DNA from: Pseudopedobacter sp035496935
Lineage (GTDB): Bacteria > Bacteroidota > Bacteroidia > Sphingobacteriales > Sphingobacteriaceae
Assembly (NCBI GenBank): GCA_035496935.1
Contig: DATJED010000015.1
Location: forward strand, 62,001-126,000
Direction of reading: 5' to 3'
DNA: 64,000 nucleotides
In this document: positions 1 to 8,127 of the stretch, piece after piece
Layout: the number at the start of each line of letters is the position of its first letter
How positions within the stretch are numbered: position 1 is the first letter of the stretch
Made by a program: the position numbers and the translations under genes
The notes under the pieces: model-generated
What the model saw: only the letters and a program-made list of their open reading frames with translations
What the model was told of the DNA's origin: nothing
Database searches by the model: none

Positions 1-188
1 TCTTCATTTACAATTACCACGGATGCGCTGGTAGTATAAAGAAAGGGTTCGTACTTTGGATTTGCAAGAAAAGATAATGCTCCTTCCTGTGCCTCTTCTA
101 TTTTTGCTAACTGAAAAACCTTTACATCTCCGTTCCCCTCAAGGCTACCGTTTAGTAATAAGCAAATCTCTTTTGCGGTAAATTGCAT
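1..188 (-). CDS. lpxD: UDP-3-O-acylglucosamine N-acyltransferase LpxD, N-terminal part only
   Basis: The reverse strand from the ATG at 186-188 reads through the left window edge without a stop, giving about 62 residues that begin MQFTAKEICLLLNGSLEGNG and continue with a KIEEAQ...LSFLANPKY stretch. This matches the N-terminal uridine-binding domain of LpxD, which adds the second 3-hydroxyacyl chain to UDP-glucosamine in lipid A biosynthesis in the cytoplasm. The acyltransferase hexapeptide-repeat domain lies outside the window. It is followed upstream (to the right) by the same-strand HD-domain gene, an order I recall as common in Bacteroidota. The call rests on a short piece, but the LSFLANPKY motif is characteristic. 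Confidence 0.85.
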   Translation of the reverse strand, partial: MQFTAKEICLLLNGSLEGNGDVKVFQLAKIEEAQEGALSFLANPKYEPFLYTTSASVVIVNE

Positions 189-247
189 GTTCCAAAATTA
201 ACTGATATTATTAAATGAACAAATTGTTATTTAAATAACAACTTATC

Positions 248-1471
248 CTACTCAAATTTAGTGTAACATAAAATGTTTTTTGTCACTGTTTTTGATAGCG
301 CTTCAACGTTTGCATTGTCAGATGCGGTAGCGATATCCTGTAACGTTCCGTCTTTCATCAATATGTTGATACTGCCACTGCCGGTCTTGTAAGCCATATT
401 ATTGATGCTGCTTTTAAAAACAAAATAGCTGATATTTTTTTTATCGAGGTTTAGGCGTTCTTGTACCTTTTCTTTTAAATTGTTGAATTTTTTTTGGTCG
501 ATTTTAGCACCACTAATTTCTACTTTGTACAAATTTCTGCTAATTAGGTTGGTGCATAAGGTATTTAAGATAAAATCCTGATGTTTTTGCCAAACTTTAA
601 TTGATGACATTACATCATGATCGTCTAATAACGAAAAATAATAAAGGTTTTCTTTATCGTTTAAAAAGGTATCTTCATTAATATCCTTATAAAGAAAATG
701 TTTTAAAGCCGGAGTTGCAAATAAAGCTTCGCCATTTTTTGCGAGTTCTTTGGCTCTTTCCAATATTTTAACCAATAATTGTTCGGCGGCAATAACTGTT
801 TTATGCAGATAAACCTGCCAGTACATTAAACGTCGGGCTATCAAAAACTTTTCGATGGAGTAAATCCCTTTTTCTTCAACAACCAAATTTCCGTTATCGA
901 TATTCAGTAATTTTATAATCCGATCCGAGCTTACCGTACCTTCTGTTACCCCGCTAAAAAAACTGTCGCGGTTAAGGTAATCAAGCCGGTCTAAGTCCAG
1001 CTGACCCGAAATTAACTGATGTAAAAACGGTTTGTGGTATTGGTTGTTAAATATCTGCAAAGCCAAGTCCAACTTGCCGTTAAACTCTTCATTAAGGCTA
1101 TCCATCAGCAAGCGACTTATAGTTTCATGTGAAACGCCGTTTACCAAAGTATGCTCAAGTGCATGAGAGAAAGGTCCGTGGCCGATATCATGCAATAAAA
1201 TGGCGATACAGGCGGCTTCTGCTTCCTCGGCAATAATTTCATGTCCTTTACTTTGCAGGTGCTCAATGGCCAACTGCATTAAATGCATAGCGCCAAGCGC
1301 ATGATGAAAACGGGTATGCAATGCACCGGGATAGACCAGGTGCGTCATCCCCAACTGTTTAATGTATCTTAACCTTTGGAAATAAGAATGTTCTATTAAA
1401 TCAAAAATTAATGGGCTCTTAATACTGATGAAACCATAAACCGGATCGTTAATTATTTTATTCTTATTCAA
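248..1471 (-). CDS. HD-domain phosphohydrolase (dGTPase-like)
   Basis: A 407-residue cytoplasmic protein of the HD superfamily. Metal-ligand motifs are visible: the paired histidines at about 56-57 (TRFHHALG), the HD pair at 94-95 (ILLHDIGHGPFSHALEH) and the downstream aspartate in GQLDLDRLDYLNRDSFFSG at about 157-174. This arrangement is that of SAMHD1/dGTPase-like phosphohydrolases, which cleave (d)NTPs or related nucleotides; the actual substrate cannot be told from sequence. The ATG at 1469-1471 is the first in frame and is followed by a typical N-terminus (NDPVYGF). It lies just behind lpxD on the same strand and is divergent from porX, with a 109-bp shared intergenic region that has no clear TAnnTTTG promoter. 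Confidence 0.85.
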   Translation of the reverse strand: MNKNKIINDPVYGFISIKSPLIFDLIEHSYFQRLRYIKQLGMTHLVYPGALHTRFHHALGAMHLMQLAIEHLQSKGHEIIAEEAEAACIAILLHDIGHGPFSHALEHTLVNGVSHETISRLLMDSLNEEFNGKLDLALQIFNNQYHKPFLHQLISGQLDLDRLDYLNRDSFFSGVTEGTVSSDRIIKLLNIDNGNLVVEEKGIYSIEKFLIARRLMYWQVYLHKTVIAAEQLLVKILERAKELAKNGEALFATPALKHFLYKDINEDTFLNDKENLYYFSLLDDHDVMSSIKVWQKHQDFILNTLCTNLISRNLYKVEISGAKIDQKKFNNLKEKVQERLNLDKKNISYFVFKSSINNMAYKTGSGSINILMKDGTLQDIATASDNANVEALSKTVTKNILCYTKFE

Positions 1472-1580
1472 GCGAAATCAAATTATAAGGCACAAAAATT
1501 GTTAATTTTATAGGCCGGAGTAAATTCCCTGCAAATATTGAGATTTTCTCAAGATAATCATTTAAATAGATTTAAAATAT

Positions 1581-3137
1581 ATGCAATTAGCAAATATATT
1601 GTGGGCCGATGATGAGATTGACCTTTTAAAACCCCATATCCTTTTTTTAAACGAGAAGGGTTACCAAATAGATACCGCAACAAATGGCAGAGATGCGTTA
1701 GATATTTTTAAAACCAAAGATTTTGACATCGTTTTTTTAGACGAGAATATGCCCGGTTTAACAGGTTTAGAGACTTTAACCGAGATAAAAACAGTAAACC
1801 CCGATGTGCCGGTGGTGATGATTACCAAAAGCGAGGAAGAATATTTGATGGAAGATGCCATCGGCTTTAAAATTGACGATTACCTAATTAAGCCGGTAAA
1901 CCCTAAGCAAATTCTTTTAACTATTAAAAAGCTTACGGATAACAAGCGTTTGGTGAGCGAGAAGACATCTACCGCCTACCAGCAGGATTTTAGAAACTTG
2001 GGCATGTTGCTTAACGATAACTTAAGATACCAAGAATGGGTGGACGTTTACAAAAAGCTGATTTTTTGGGAACTGGAGCTGGAGAAGTTGGACGACGAAG
2101 GAATGCATGAGATTTTAACCATGCAAAAAGCCGAAGCCAACGCACAGTTTTCTAAATTCATCGAAAAAAATTACTTGGATTGGATTAAAAACCAAGACAA
2201 AGCGCCTATGTTTTCGCACCAGCTTTTAAAGAAAAAGGTTTTCCCTAATTTAAGCGAGCAAGTGCCAACTTTCTTTATTTTGATCGATAATTTACGTTAC
2301 GATCAATGGAAAATCATTAACCCGATAATTACCGAATATTTTAGGTTAGAGGAGGAAGATATTTATTACAGTATTTTACCCACCGCTACGCAATACGCCA
2401 GAAATGCAATTTTTGCTGGAATGATGCCTTCTGATATGGAAAAACGCTTTCCGGGTTTGTGGCAAAATGATGAGGATGAAGGCGGAAAAAATCTTTCTGA
2501 AGACAAATTTTTGTTCGATAACGTCAAAAGATCGGTTAGGAAAGATGTTAAGGTTTCCTATCATAAAATTTTAAATCAAGATCAAGGCAAAGATTTAAAC
2601 GAAAGCCTGCACAGTTTAATGGGTAACGACTTAAACGCGATTGTTTACAACTTTGTAGATATGCTTTCGCATGCTCGTACAGATATGCAAATGATTAAAG
2701 AACTGGCAAATGACGATGCCGCTTACCGTTCAATTACGTTGGCTTGGTTTGAGCATTCGCCTCTTCTGGACCTCATCAAACGTTTATCGCAGAAAAAATG
2801 CCGCTTGATAATTACCACCGATCATGGAACCATTAGGGTAAAGCGTCCAAGCAAAGTAATCGGCGATAGAAACACAAATTCAAACCTTCGTTACAAACAG
2901 GGTAAAAATTTAGACTATAACCCAAAAGAAGTGTTTTTGGTTAAAAACCCTTCAGATGCCATGTTGCCCAAACTGCATGTTAGCTCTAGCTATATTTTTG
3001 CAAAAGAAGACAGCTATTTCGTTTATCAGAACAACTACAATCAGTTTGTTAATTATTTTAACGAAACTTTCCAGCATGGAGGAATTTCTATGGAGGAAAT
3101 TATTATTCCCTTTGTAACCTATAAAAACAAATTTTAA
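1581..3137 (+). CDS. porX: PorX: response regulator fused to an alkaline-phosphatase-like (PglZ-type) domain
   Basis: A 518-residue two-domain protein. Residues 1-120 are a CheY-like receiver with acidic pair D10/D11, phospho-acceptor D54 (VFLDENMPG), T82 and K104. Residues from about 225 form an alkaline-phosphatase-superfamily (PglZ-like) domain: LIDNLRYDQW near 235, a threonine-bearing ILPTATQYARNA, TTDHGT near 413 and QHGGISMEE near 498, which are the metal-binding segments. In Bacteroidota this architecture is PorX, partner of the kinase PorY, which controls type IX secretion genes. No DNA-binding output domain is present, as expected for PorX. tsaE follows after 9 bp. Family assignment is firm; its targets here are inferred from known relatives. 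Confidence 0.93.
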   Translation: MQLANILWADDEIDLLKPHILFLNEKGYQIDTATNGRDALDIFKTKDFDIVFLDENMPGLTGLETLTEIKTVNPDVPVVMITKSEEEYLMEDAIGFKIDDYLIKPVNPKQILLTIKKLTDNKRLVSEKTSTAYQQDFRNLGMLLNDNLRYQEWVDVYKKLIFWELELEKLDDEGMHEILTMQKAEANAQFSKFIEKNYLDWIKNQDKAPMFSHQLLKKKVFPNLSEQVPTFFILIDNLRYDQWKIINPIITEYFRLEEEDIYYSILPTATQYARNAIFAGMMPSDMEKRFPGLWQNDEDEGGKNLSEDKFLFDNVKRSVRKDVKVSYHKILNQDQGKDLNESLHSLMGNDLNAIVYNFVDMLSHARTDMQMIKELANDDAAYRSITLAWFEHSPLLDLIKRLSQKKCRLIITTDHGTIRVKRPSKVIGDRNTNSNLRYKQGKNLDYNPKEVFLVKNPSDAMLPKLHVSSSYIFAKEDSYFVYQNNYNQFVNYFNETFQHGGISMEEIIIPFVTYKNKF

Positions 3138-3146
3138 CTTTAAGCA

Positions 3147-3566
3147 ATGAAAATTGAAGTTAATGGTGTTGATGAGTTGGAAAGTGTTAGTCAGCAAATT
3201 TTGAGTTTTGCGGGAGATGAAAAGATATTTATGTTTTACGGGCAAATGGGCGCCGGAAAAACCACTTTAATCAATAACCTTTGTGCTTATTTAGGTACAC
3301 ATGATAAAACATCAAGCCCTACTTTTTCAATTGTTAACGAATATAGTTTAGATAAAGGAAGCATATTTCATTTCGATTTTTACAGGTTAAAAAATCAAAC
3401 GGAAGCGTTGGATTTTGGTTATGAGGATTATTTTTATTCGGGAAATTACTGCTTTATAGAGTGGCCCGAGAAAATCCCAGATTTATGGCCAGATAGTTTT
3501 GTTGAAATTAAAATTGAAGTTTTAGAGGGCGATAAGCGGGTGATTGAGGTGGAAAGAATTTTGTGA
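3147..3566 (+). CDS. tsaE: tRNA threonylcarbamoyladenosine biosynthesis ATPase TsaE
   Basis: A 139-residue protein with Walker A YGQMGAGKTT at 31-40 and the downstream SSPTFSIVNEY and HFDFYRL motifs of the TsaE/YjeE family. TsaE is the ATPase that supports the TsaB-TsaD complex in making t6A37 on ANN-decoding tRNAs in the cytoplasm. The length is normal for the family. It sits 9 bp after porX on the same strand, so the two are probably cotranscribed. A repeat-like segment begins right after its stop codon. Confidence 0.95.
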   Translation: MKIEVNGVDELESVSQQILSFAGDEKIFMFYGQMGAGKTTLINNLCAYLGTHDKTSSPTFSIVNEYSLDKGSIFHFDFYRLKNQTEALDFGYEDYFYSGNYCFIEWPEKIPDLWPDSFVEIKIEVLEGDKRVIEVERIL

Positions 3567-3568
3567 TT

Positions 3569-3594
3569 GTCAGCCTGAGCGGAGTTCGAAGGCT
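3569..3594. repeat. REP-like intergenic palindromic element (single copy)
   Basis: Immediately after the tsaE stop is a segment reading GTCAGCCTGAGCGGAGTTCG followed by AAGGCT. Its ends (AGCCT and AGGCT) are complementary. It resembles the CCTGAGC...TCGAAGG palindromes that I recall as dispersed intergenic repeats of many Bacteroidota. Only one copy was noticed in this window, so calling it a repeat is inference. Confidence 0.45.
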
Positions 3595-3765
3595 AACCGG
3601 AAGTTTACAGAGCTAAACTCAAGAAGATTAGGACTATAAGGGGCCTATTTGAAAAAACTGTAGGTTTTGCGTTAAGGATTGAAATGGATACCGGCCCGTG
3701 AATAATGCCTAGTGCAGTATAAATGCAAAGCCTGCCCGAACGCCCAAAAAAAGAAAAATGATAAG
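3595..3765. other. Intergenic stretch between tsaE and ald with atypical composition
   Basis: This 171-bp stretch is richer in GC-containing words (ATACCGGCCCGTG, GCCTGCCCGAACGCCC) than the neighbouring AT-rich gaps. An open frame from a GTG at 3712 would add 18 residues to alanine dehydrogenase (MQYKCKACPNAQKKK), but they look like translated non-coding DNA. It may be part of a dispersed repeat together with the palindrome at 3569. I see no clear promoter in it. Confidence 0.3.
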
Positions 3766-4995
3766 ATGAAAAAAATGATGGGTAGTTGTTTATCCGAAGT
3801 TGCACAACAAGCTATGATGCAACCTCAGGAATCTTTAGAGGGAATTAAGCAAAAGAAAAACAGCTTATATATCGGTATTCCCAAAGAAACTTCTTATCAG
3901 GAAAACCGAATTGCGTTAACGCCACTTTCGGTTGCTTTATTGGTAAACAGCGGGCATAGTGTTGTAATTGAAGCCGGTGCAGGTTTAGCCGCTAATTTTG
4001 CCGATATAAAATACAGCGAACAAGGCGCAAAAATAGTACACGACGTTAATGAGGTTTACCAAGCAGATATCATTATAAAAATTGCCCCACCAACCACTGA
4101 AGAAATAGCCATGATGAAGCACAACCAAATTGTGTTTTCGGCATTACAAACTGCCACCTTAAAAAAAGAGCATTTAACTGCGTTGATGAACAAAAAAATC
4201 ACCGCGTTAGCTTTTGAATATTTACGGGATGAAGGCAATGTTTTAAGTGTGGTACGGGCAATGAGCGAGATAGTCGGCTCAACCTCGGTTTTAATTGCCG
4301 CCGAGTACGTGAGCAATGCTTTTGGGGGAAAAGGTTTAATGTTGGGAGGTGTAACCGGCGTTCCGCCTACAGAGATAGTGATTTTAGGTGCCGGAACTGT
4401 TGGCGAGTTTGCTGCCCGTACGGCTATCGGTTTAGGTGCAGAAGTTAAGGTATTTGATTCCTCTTTATACCGTTTACGTCGTTTACAAAACAATATAGGT
4501 TCAAGGGTTTTTACCTCTGTAATGCAACCTTTGGTTTTAGAAAAAGCAATCACAACCTGCGATGTGGTAATTGGCGCCATACGAGCGAAACATGGGCGTA
4601 GTCCTTGCGTGGTTACCGAAGAAACTGTTTCTAAAATGAAACCGAATTCCGTAATTATTGATGTAAGTATTGACCAAGGGGGCTGTTTTGAAACTTCGGA
4701 AGTTACCAACCATAAAAATCCAGTTTTCAGAAAACACGATGTAATTCATTATTGTGTGCCAAACATTGCTTCTCGCGTAAGCCGTACAGCAACCTATGCA
4801 CTTACCAATATATTTACGCCAATTTTAATCGATATAGGCGAAATGGGAGGCTTAATGAATTTAATTTGGGACAAAACTGGCATAAGAAATGCAGTTTACA
4901 TTTACCAAGGCGCTATGACAAATAAAGATTTGGCGCAACATTTTGGTTTTCCGCACAAAGATTTAAATCTTTTAGTGGTTAGTAAGCACCAGTAG
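3766..4995 (+). CDS. ald: Alanine dehydrogenase
   Basis: Catalyses NAD-dependent reversible oxidative deamination of L-alanine to pyruvate. The protein has the AlaDH/PNT N-terminal segment IGIPKETSYQENRIALTP, which contains the substrate-binding arginine and lysine region, and a Rossmann NAD-binding motif ILGAGTVGEFAARTA around 205-218 of the form starting here. The C-terminal part is the expected NIASRVSRTATYALTNI. I chose the ATG at 3766; ATGs at 3775 and 3778 are equally possible, while the GTG at 3712 reads through repeat-like DNA. The length of about 410 residues is slightly longer than classical AlaDH, with a short Met/Gln-rich N-terminal extension. The next gene starts 1 bp after the stop. 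Confidence 0.93.
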   Translation: MKKMMGSCLSEVAQQAMMQPQESLEGIKQKKNSLYIGIPKETSYQENRIALTPLSVALLVNSGHSVVIEAGAGLAANFADIKYSEQGAKIVHDVNEVYQADIIIKIAPPTTEEIAMMKHNQIVFSALQTATLKKEHLTALMNKKITALAFEYLRDEGNVLSVVRAMSEIVGSTSVLIAAEYVSNAFGGKGLMLGGVTGVPPTEIVILGAGTVGEFAARTAIGLGAEVKVFDSSLYRLRRLQNNIGSRVFTSVMQPLVLEKAITTCDVVIGAIRAKHGRSPCVVTEETVSKMKPNSVIIDVSIDQGGCFETSEVTNHKNPVFRKHDVIHYCVPNIASRVSRTATYALTNIFTPILIDIGEMGGLMNLIWDKTGIRNAVYIYQGAMTNKDLAQHFGFPHKDLNLLVVSKHQ

Positions 4996-4996
4996 T

Positions 4997-5926
4997 ATGG
5001 CTAAAGTTACTTTCAGAGATTATCCCCAAATTTTAAAGGAAACGTTTAATGCTTTTATGGCCGATAAAGGCTTAAAGTTAAGTGCTTCTTTGGCTTATTA
5101 CACTATTTTTTCTCTAGCACCCATGTTGATTGTTTTGCTATCCATTGGTGGAATTTTTTACGGACAAGACGCTTTGCAAGGAAAAGTATTTTCTCAGATT
5201 AATGATTTTATCGGAACCGATGCGGCCGTCCAAATTCAGACCACTTTACAAAAATTGCAACTTTCTGGAAAAAGTACAACTGCAGCAATTACTGGTCTAA
5301 TCACTTTGTTAATTGGCGCAACTGGGATTTTTGTGGAGATTCAGGATTCCATTAACCAAATTTGGCGGGTAAAAGCCGTTCCTAAAAAAGGCTGGCTTAA
5401 ATTAATTATCAACAGAATACTATCACTATCCATGATTGCCAGTTTGGGATTTTTACTCATTGTTTCATTACTTATCAATAGCTTGGTTTTAATCTTTAGT
5501 GATGTTTTAATGCGTTTTCTGCCCGAGTTTACGTTTATTTTTATTGATGCGTTAAACTTAGGCATCACGTTTTTGGTGCTCATGGTTTTATTTGGGGTCA
5601 TTTACAAAGTTTTACCCGATGTTGAAATAAAATGGAAACAAATTAAAGCAGGCGCTTTTTTTACGGCCCTTCTTTTTATGCTCGGTAAATATCTAATCGG
5701 CTTATACATTCAGTTTGCCGCTGTTGCCGATATTTACGGCGCAGCGGGTACCGTTGTAGTCATCGCGGTTTGGGTTTATTATTCGGCTGCAATTCTGTTT
5801 TTCGGCGCCGAATTTACGTGGGCTTACGCCAAAGTCCGTGGCGATACTATCCGTCCTTCAAAACATGCCGTTGCAATAAAGCAAGTGGAGGTTGAGCAAG
5901 ACAACAAACCGGTAGATTTAACTTAA
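4997..5926 (+). CDS. YihY/BrkB-family inner-membrane protein
   Basis: A 309-residue integral membrane protein with about six hydrophobic segments. Family hallmarks include the N-terminal GLKLSASLAYYTIFSLAPMLIVLL, the central ATGIFVEIQDSINQIW and the C-terminal YGAAGTVVVIAVWVYYSAAILFFGAEFTWAYA. The family was once misnamed ribonuclease BN; its molecular role is unknown. It begins 1 bp after ald on the same strand, so translational coupling is likely. The hydrophilic tail of about 30 residues is probably cytoplasmic. Confidence 0.92.
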   Translation: MAKVTFRDYPQILKETFNAFMADKGLKLSASLAYYTIFSLAPMLIVLLSIGGIFYGQDALQGKVFSQINDFIGTDAAVQIQTTLQKLQLSGKSTTAAITGLITLLIGATGIFVEIQDSINQIWRVKAVPKKGWLKLIINRILSLSMIASLGFLLIVSLLINSLVLIFSDVLMRFLPEFTFIFIDALNLGITFLVLMVLFGVIYKVLPDVEIKWKQIKAGAFFTALLFMLGKYLIGLYIQFAAVADIYGAAGTVVVIAVWVYYSAAILFFGAEFTWAYAKVRGDTIRPSKHAVAIKQVEVEQDNKPVDLT

Positions 5927-5959
5927 TTTTATTAGTTTAGCCACCTTATTAAAGCCGAA

Positions 5960-6889
5960 ATGCGTAGCTACCTCTTATTTATTTTCTGTTTTTTTACATC
6001 CAGCGCTTTCTGCCAGACAGCCCCGCGGTTTAATCCAGATACATTGCTGACCTTTAAAATGGATAAAGATGCCGTTGTAAAAGTGGGCAAAGCGGGTTTG
6101 GACATCGAGGATTTTATCAACGAAATTATTAGAGACACCAGCTTTTACGAAGCGTTTAGAAAAATGTCTAACTATCATTTCAGTGCCCAAAATAATCTTT
6201 ATACCTATGATAAAAAAGATAAAATTACCGGAAGCATCTTCAGGAAACTAATCCACTCGCCAACGGGTAACCATCTTAAAATAGTAGAAGAGAAAACCAA
6301 GGGCGATTTGTATAAGCGTAACGGGAAATATAAAACCACAACGGTTGAGATGTTCGATTACTTATTCATGAATACCTATAAATCGGGATATTCTGATTTA
6401 GGGAAAGAGAGTGCAGACGGCAGTAAAAACAGTTGGTATAAAGAAAAATTAAAGACTTTGGTTTTTTCTCCCGGAAGGCCGGTTAAGGGAGTCCCTCTAA
6501 TATCCAGCAAAACAGAAATATTTACGCCCAACATGCGCCAATATTATAACTATGCTTTTGCAAAAGGAATGTACCTGGATTCTATTCCCGTTTATCGGTT
6601 TAAAGTCACCGTAAAACCCGATTTAGGAAGCTGGACAGAAGACGGCATCATGATTAAAGAACTCACTACCATTTTTGACCAGCGCAATTTTCAAATTTTG
6701 GGCCGATACATTGACATGAAACTGGATAACCTTGCTTTTGATTTTAATGTACAAATGAATATTGAGATGAGCTATTTCAACAACCAGCTATTGCCAACAA
6801 AGGTCAGCTATCAAGGTAATTGGAACATCCCTTTTAAAAAGGAAGAACGGGCTAGTTTTTTGGTTTTGCATAAAAATTATAAGCAATAG
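5960..6889 (+). CDS. Secreted protein of unknown function
   Basis: A 309-residue protein with a clear Sec signal peptide (MRSYLLFIFCFFTSSAFCQT, cleavage probably after residue 19), so it is likely periplasmic or outer-membrane associated. The mature part has no motif I recognise. It alternates beta-strand-like segments (TEIFTPNMRQYYNYAFA, VYRFKVTVKPDLGSW, MNIEMSYFNNQLLPTKVSYQG), vaguely like outer-membrane or LolA-type beta proteins of Bacteroidota, but I do not assign it. It follows the YihY gene by 33 bp and is closed downstream by the hairpin at 7025. Confidence 0.8.
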   Translation: MRSYLLFIFCFFTSSAFCQTAPRFNPDTLLTFKMDKDAVVKVGKAGLDIEDFINEIIRDTSFYEAFRKMSNYHFSAQNNLYTYDKKDKITGSIFRKLIHSPTGNHLKIVEEKTKGDLYKRNGKYKTTTVEMFDYLFMNTYKSGYSDLGKESADGSKNSWYKEKLKTLVFSPGRPVKGVPLISSKTEIFTPNMRQYYNYAFAKGMYLDSIPVYRFKVTVKPDLGSWTEDGIMIKELTTIFDQRNFQILGRYIDMKLDNLAFDFNVQMNIEMSYFNNQLLPTKVSYQGNWNIPFKKEERASFLVLHKNYKQ

Positions 6890-7024
6890 GCCATTAAACA
6901 GCAAATTCAACAATTTTTGTAACACAATCTAAGATCTATCGTCTTAATTATAAGTTTTTGAATAATTTTTAGACCTATCAATCCACTGCAGTTGAGAAAT
7001 TTTTTAGTAATGTGTTAATGCAGT

Positions 7025-7055
7025 AAAACGCCCCAGAAAGTGGGGCGTTTTTTTT
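7025..7055 (+). terminator. Rho-independent terminator before gcvH
   Basis: A perfect 10-bp stem AAAACGCCCC (7025-7034) with GGGGCGTTTT (7042-7051), a 7-nt loop and a run of eight T (7048-7055). It closes the upstream transcript and separates it from gcvH. The A-rich left arm could make it work weakly on the other strand. Confidence 0.9.
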
Positions 7056-7131
7056 GTAAAAAGCGTTTAATATTTAATTGTTAGGTCGGGATTAAAATTT
7101 AACTCTTATTTTTACTCCAAAATTTTATAAC

Positions 7132-7506
7132 ATGAATTTTCCTGCAGAATTAAAGTACACTAAAGATCACGAGTGGATTAAAGTGGAGGGCGACGAAGCC
7201 TACGTTGGTATTACCGCTTTTGCACAACGCGAGTTAGGCGACATTGTGTACATTGATATTAATACAGTTGGTACCGAAGTAAACGGGGGCGATGTTTTTG
7301 GAACAGTTGAGGCGGTTAAAACCGTTTCTGATTTGTTTATGCCTTTAACCGGTACTGTTTTAGAGATTAATAATAAGTTGGATGCTAACCCAGAACTGGT
7401 GAATCAAGATCCTTACGGCGAGGGGTGGATGGTAAAAGTTAAGTTTAACGGTGCCGTTGAAGGACTCTTATCTGCCGATGATTATAAAGCACTAATAGGC
7501 GTATAA
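7132..7506 (+). CDS. gcvH: Glycine cleavage system H protein
   Basis: The 124-residue lipoyl carrier of the glycine cleavage complex, shuttling the aminomethyl group between P, T and L proteins in the cytoplasm. The lipoylation site is K63 in GTVEAVKTVSDL, preceded by LGDIVYIDINTVG. The C-terminal NPYGEGW-like motif is present as DPYGEGWMVKVK. The length is normal. The P and T proteins are not in the window, which is common in Bacteroidota. It is followed after 1 bp by a VanZ-like gene, suggesting an operon. Confidence 0.97.
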   Translation: MNFPAELKYTKDHEWIKVEGDEAYVGITAFAQRELGDIVYIDINTVGTEVNGGDVFGTVEAVKTVSDLFMPLTGTVLEINNKLDANPELVNQDPYGEGWMVKVKFNGAVEGLLSADDYKALIGV

Positions 7507-7507
7507 A

Positions 7508-7909
7508 ATGTTAAGAACCCTAAAGTTTCAGTGGCCGGCAATTACTTGGGCATTGTTGGTGCTGATTCTTTGCGATATACCCATGAGCGATGTGCCGGGT
7601 GGAAGCAAATTCTTTGAAGGATTTGATAAAATGGTACACTTGGGTTTTTTCTTTGTGCTCACCGTTTTTCTGTTCTATGGAAAAATACATCAGCAAAACA
7701 GTTTCGAATACCGTGTGCTTACCATTGTAAAAATTGTTTTAATAAATGTTTGTTTAGGCGGAGGGATTGAACTTTTACAATGGAAAGTCTTCACTTATCG
7801 CTCTGCCGAATGGTGGGATTTTTTTTCGGATATGTTGGGTTTAGGAATGGGCGTTTTTAGTTACTTATTATTGCATAGAAGAGCCCACCGTTTAAATAAA
7901 GTCAAATGA
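7508..7909 (+). CDS. VanZ-like membrane protein
   Basis: A 133-residue protein with four predicted membrane segments: after residue 10 (WPAITWALLVLILCDIP), 45-60, 78-95 and 110-125. It contains the VanZ-family motifs DKMVHLGFFFVLTVFLFYG and EWWDFFSDMLGLGMGVF, the second corresponding to the family's DxxxNxxG region. VanZ proteins are small membrane proteins linked to glycopeptide tolerance in some Firmicutes; in Bacteroidota next to gcvH no function is known. Start at 1 bp after gcvH; its stop overlaps the start of the next small ORF. Confidence 0.85.
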   Translation: MLRTLKFQWPAITWALLVLILCDIPMSDVPGGSKFFEGFDKMVHLGFFFVLTVFLFYGKIHQQNSFEYRVLTIVKIVLINVCLGGGIELLQWKVFTYRSAEWWDFFSDMLGLGMGVFSYLLLHRRAHRLNKVK

Positions 7910-8046
7910 AAAAAGTTGTAATATATTGTTTGTCAATTGTTTTTGTTTTTTTGTTGAGCAGTTGCGGTATTTTTAAACGCGGTTGCCATTGTCCAAAATT
8001 TTCTCAAAAACATATTCAAGGCCTGTCATACATAGCTAAGCGCTAA
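7906..8046 (+). CDS. 46-residue small lipoprotein
   Basis: The ATG at 7906 overlaps the VanZ stop (ATGA). The ORF encodes MKKVVIYCLSIVFVFLLSSC, then GIFKRGCHCPKFSQKHIQGLSYIAKR. This is a textbook lipoprotein signal ending in the lipobox LSSC with Cys20 as lipidation site, leaving a basic, Cys-rich (C20, C27, C29) mature peptide of 27 residues. The overlap and the signal make it very likely real despite its size. I do not know its function; translational coupling to the VanZ gene suggests a membrane or envelope role. Confidence 0.72.
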   Translation: MKKVVIYCLSIVFVFLLSSCGIFKRGCHCPKFSQKHIQGLSYIAKR

Positions 8047-8074
8047 GTAAAATTCTTGTTCGCCAATTTTCTTA

Positions 8075-8106
8075 TTTGGATTTAATTTAAATAAGCCCTA
8101 TTTTCG
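8075..8106 (+). promoter_or_regulatory. Promoter of feoAB
   Basis: A TTTG -33 element (8075-8078) and TATTTTCG (8099-8106, one mismatch to TAnnTTTG) are separated by 20 nt, the spacing known for the Bacteroidota primary sigma factor. Transcription would start about 8112, some 15 nt before feoA. I did not recognise a Fur box with confidence. Confidence 0.65.
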
Positions 8107-8127
8107 TAGCAACTCATTTATACGAAC

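Noticed and set aside
1581..3137. PglZ-like domain as sign of a BREX phage-defence system
   Set aside because: The receiver domain and the neighbours (tsaE, HD protein) identify PorX; no PglX, BrxC, BrxL or other BREX genes are present.
4056..4709. Long reverse-strand open frame (217 codons) inside alanine dehydrogenase
   Set aside because: It lies wholly antisense to a well-conserved enzyme, has no motif, and its composition is what a reversed coding frame would give.
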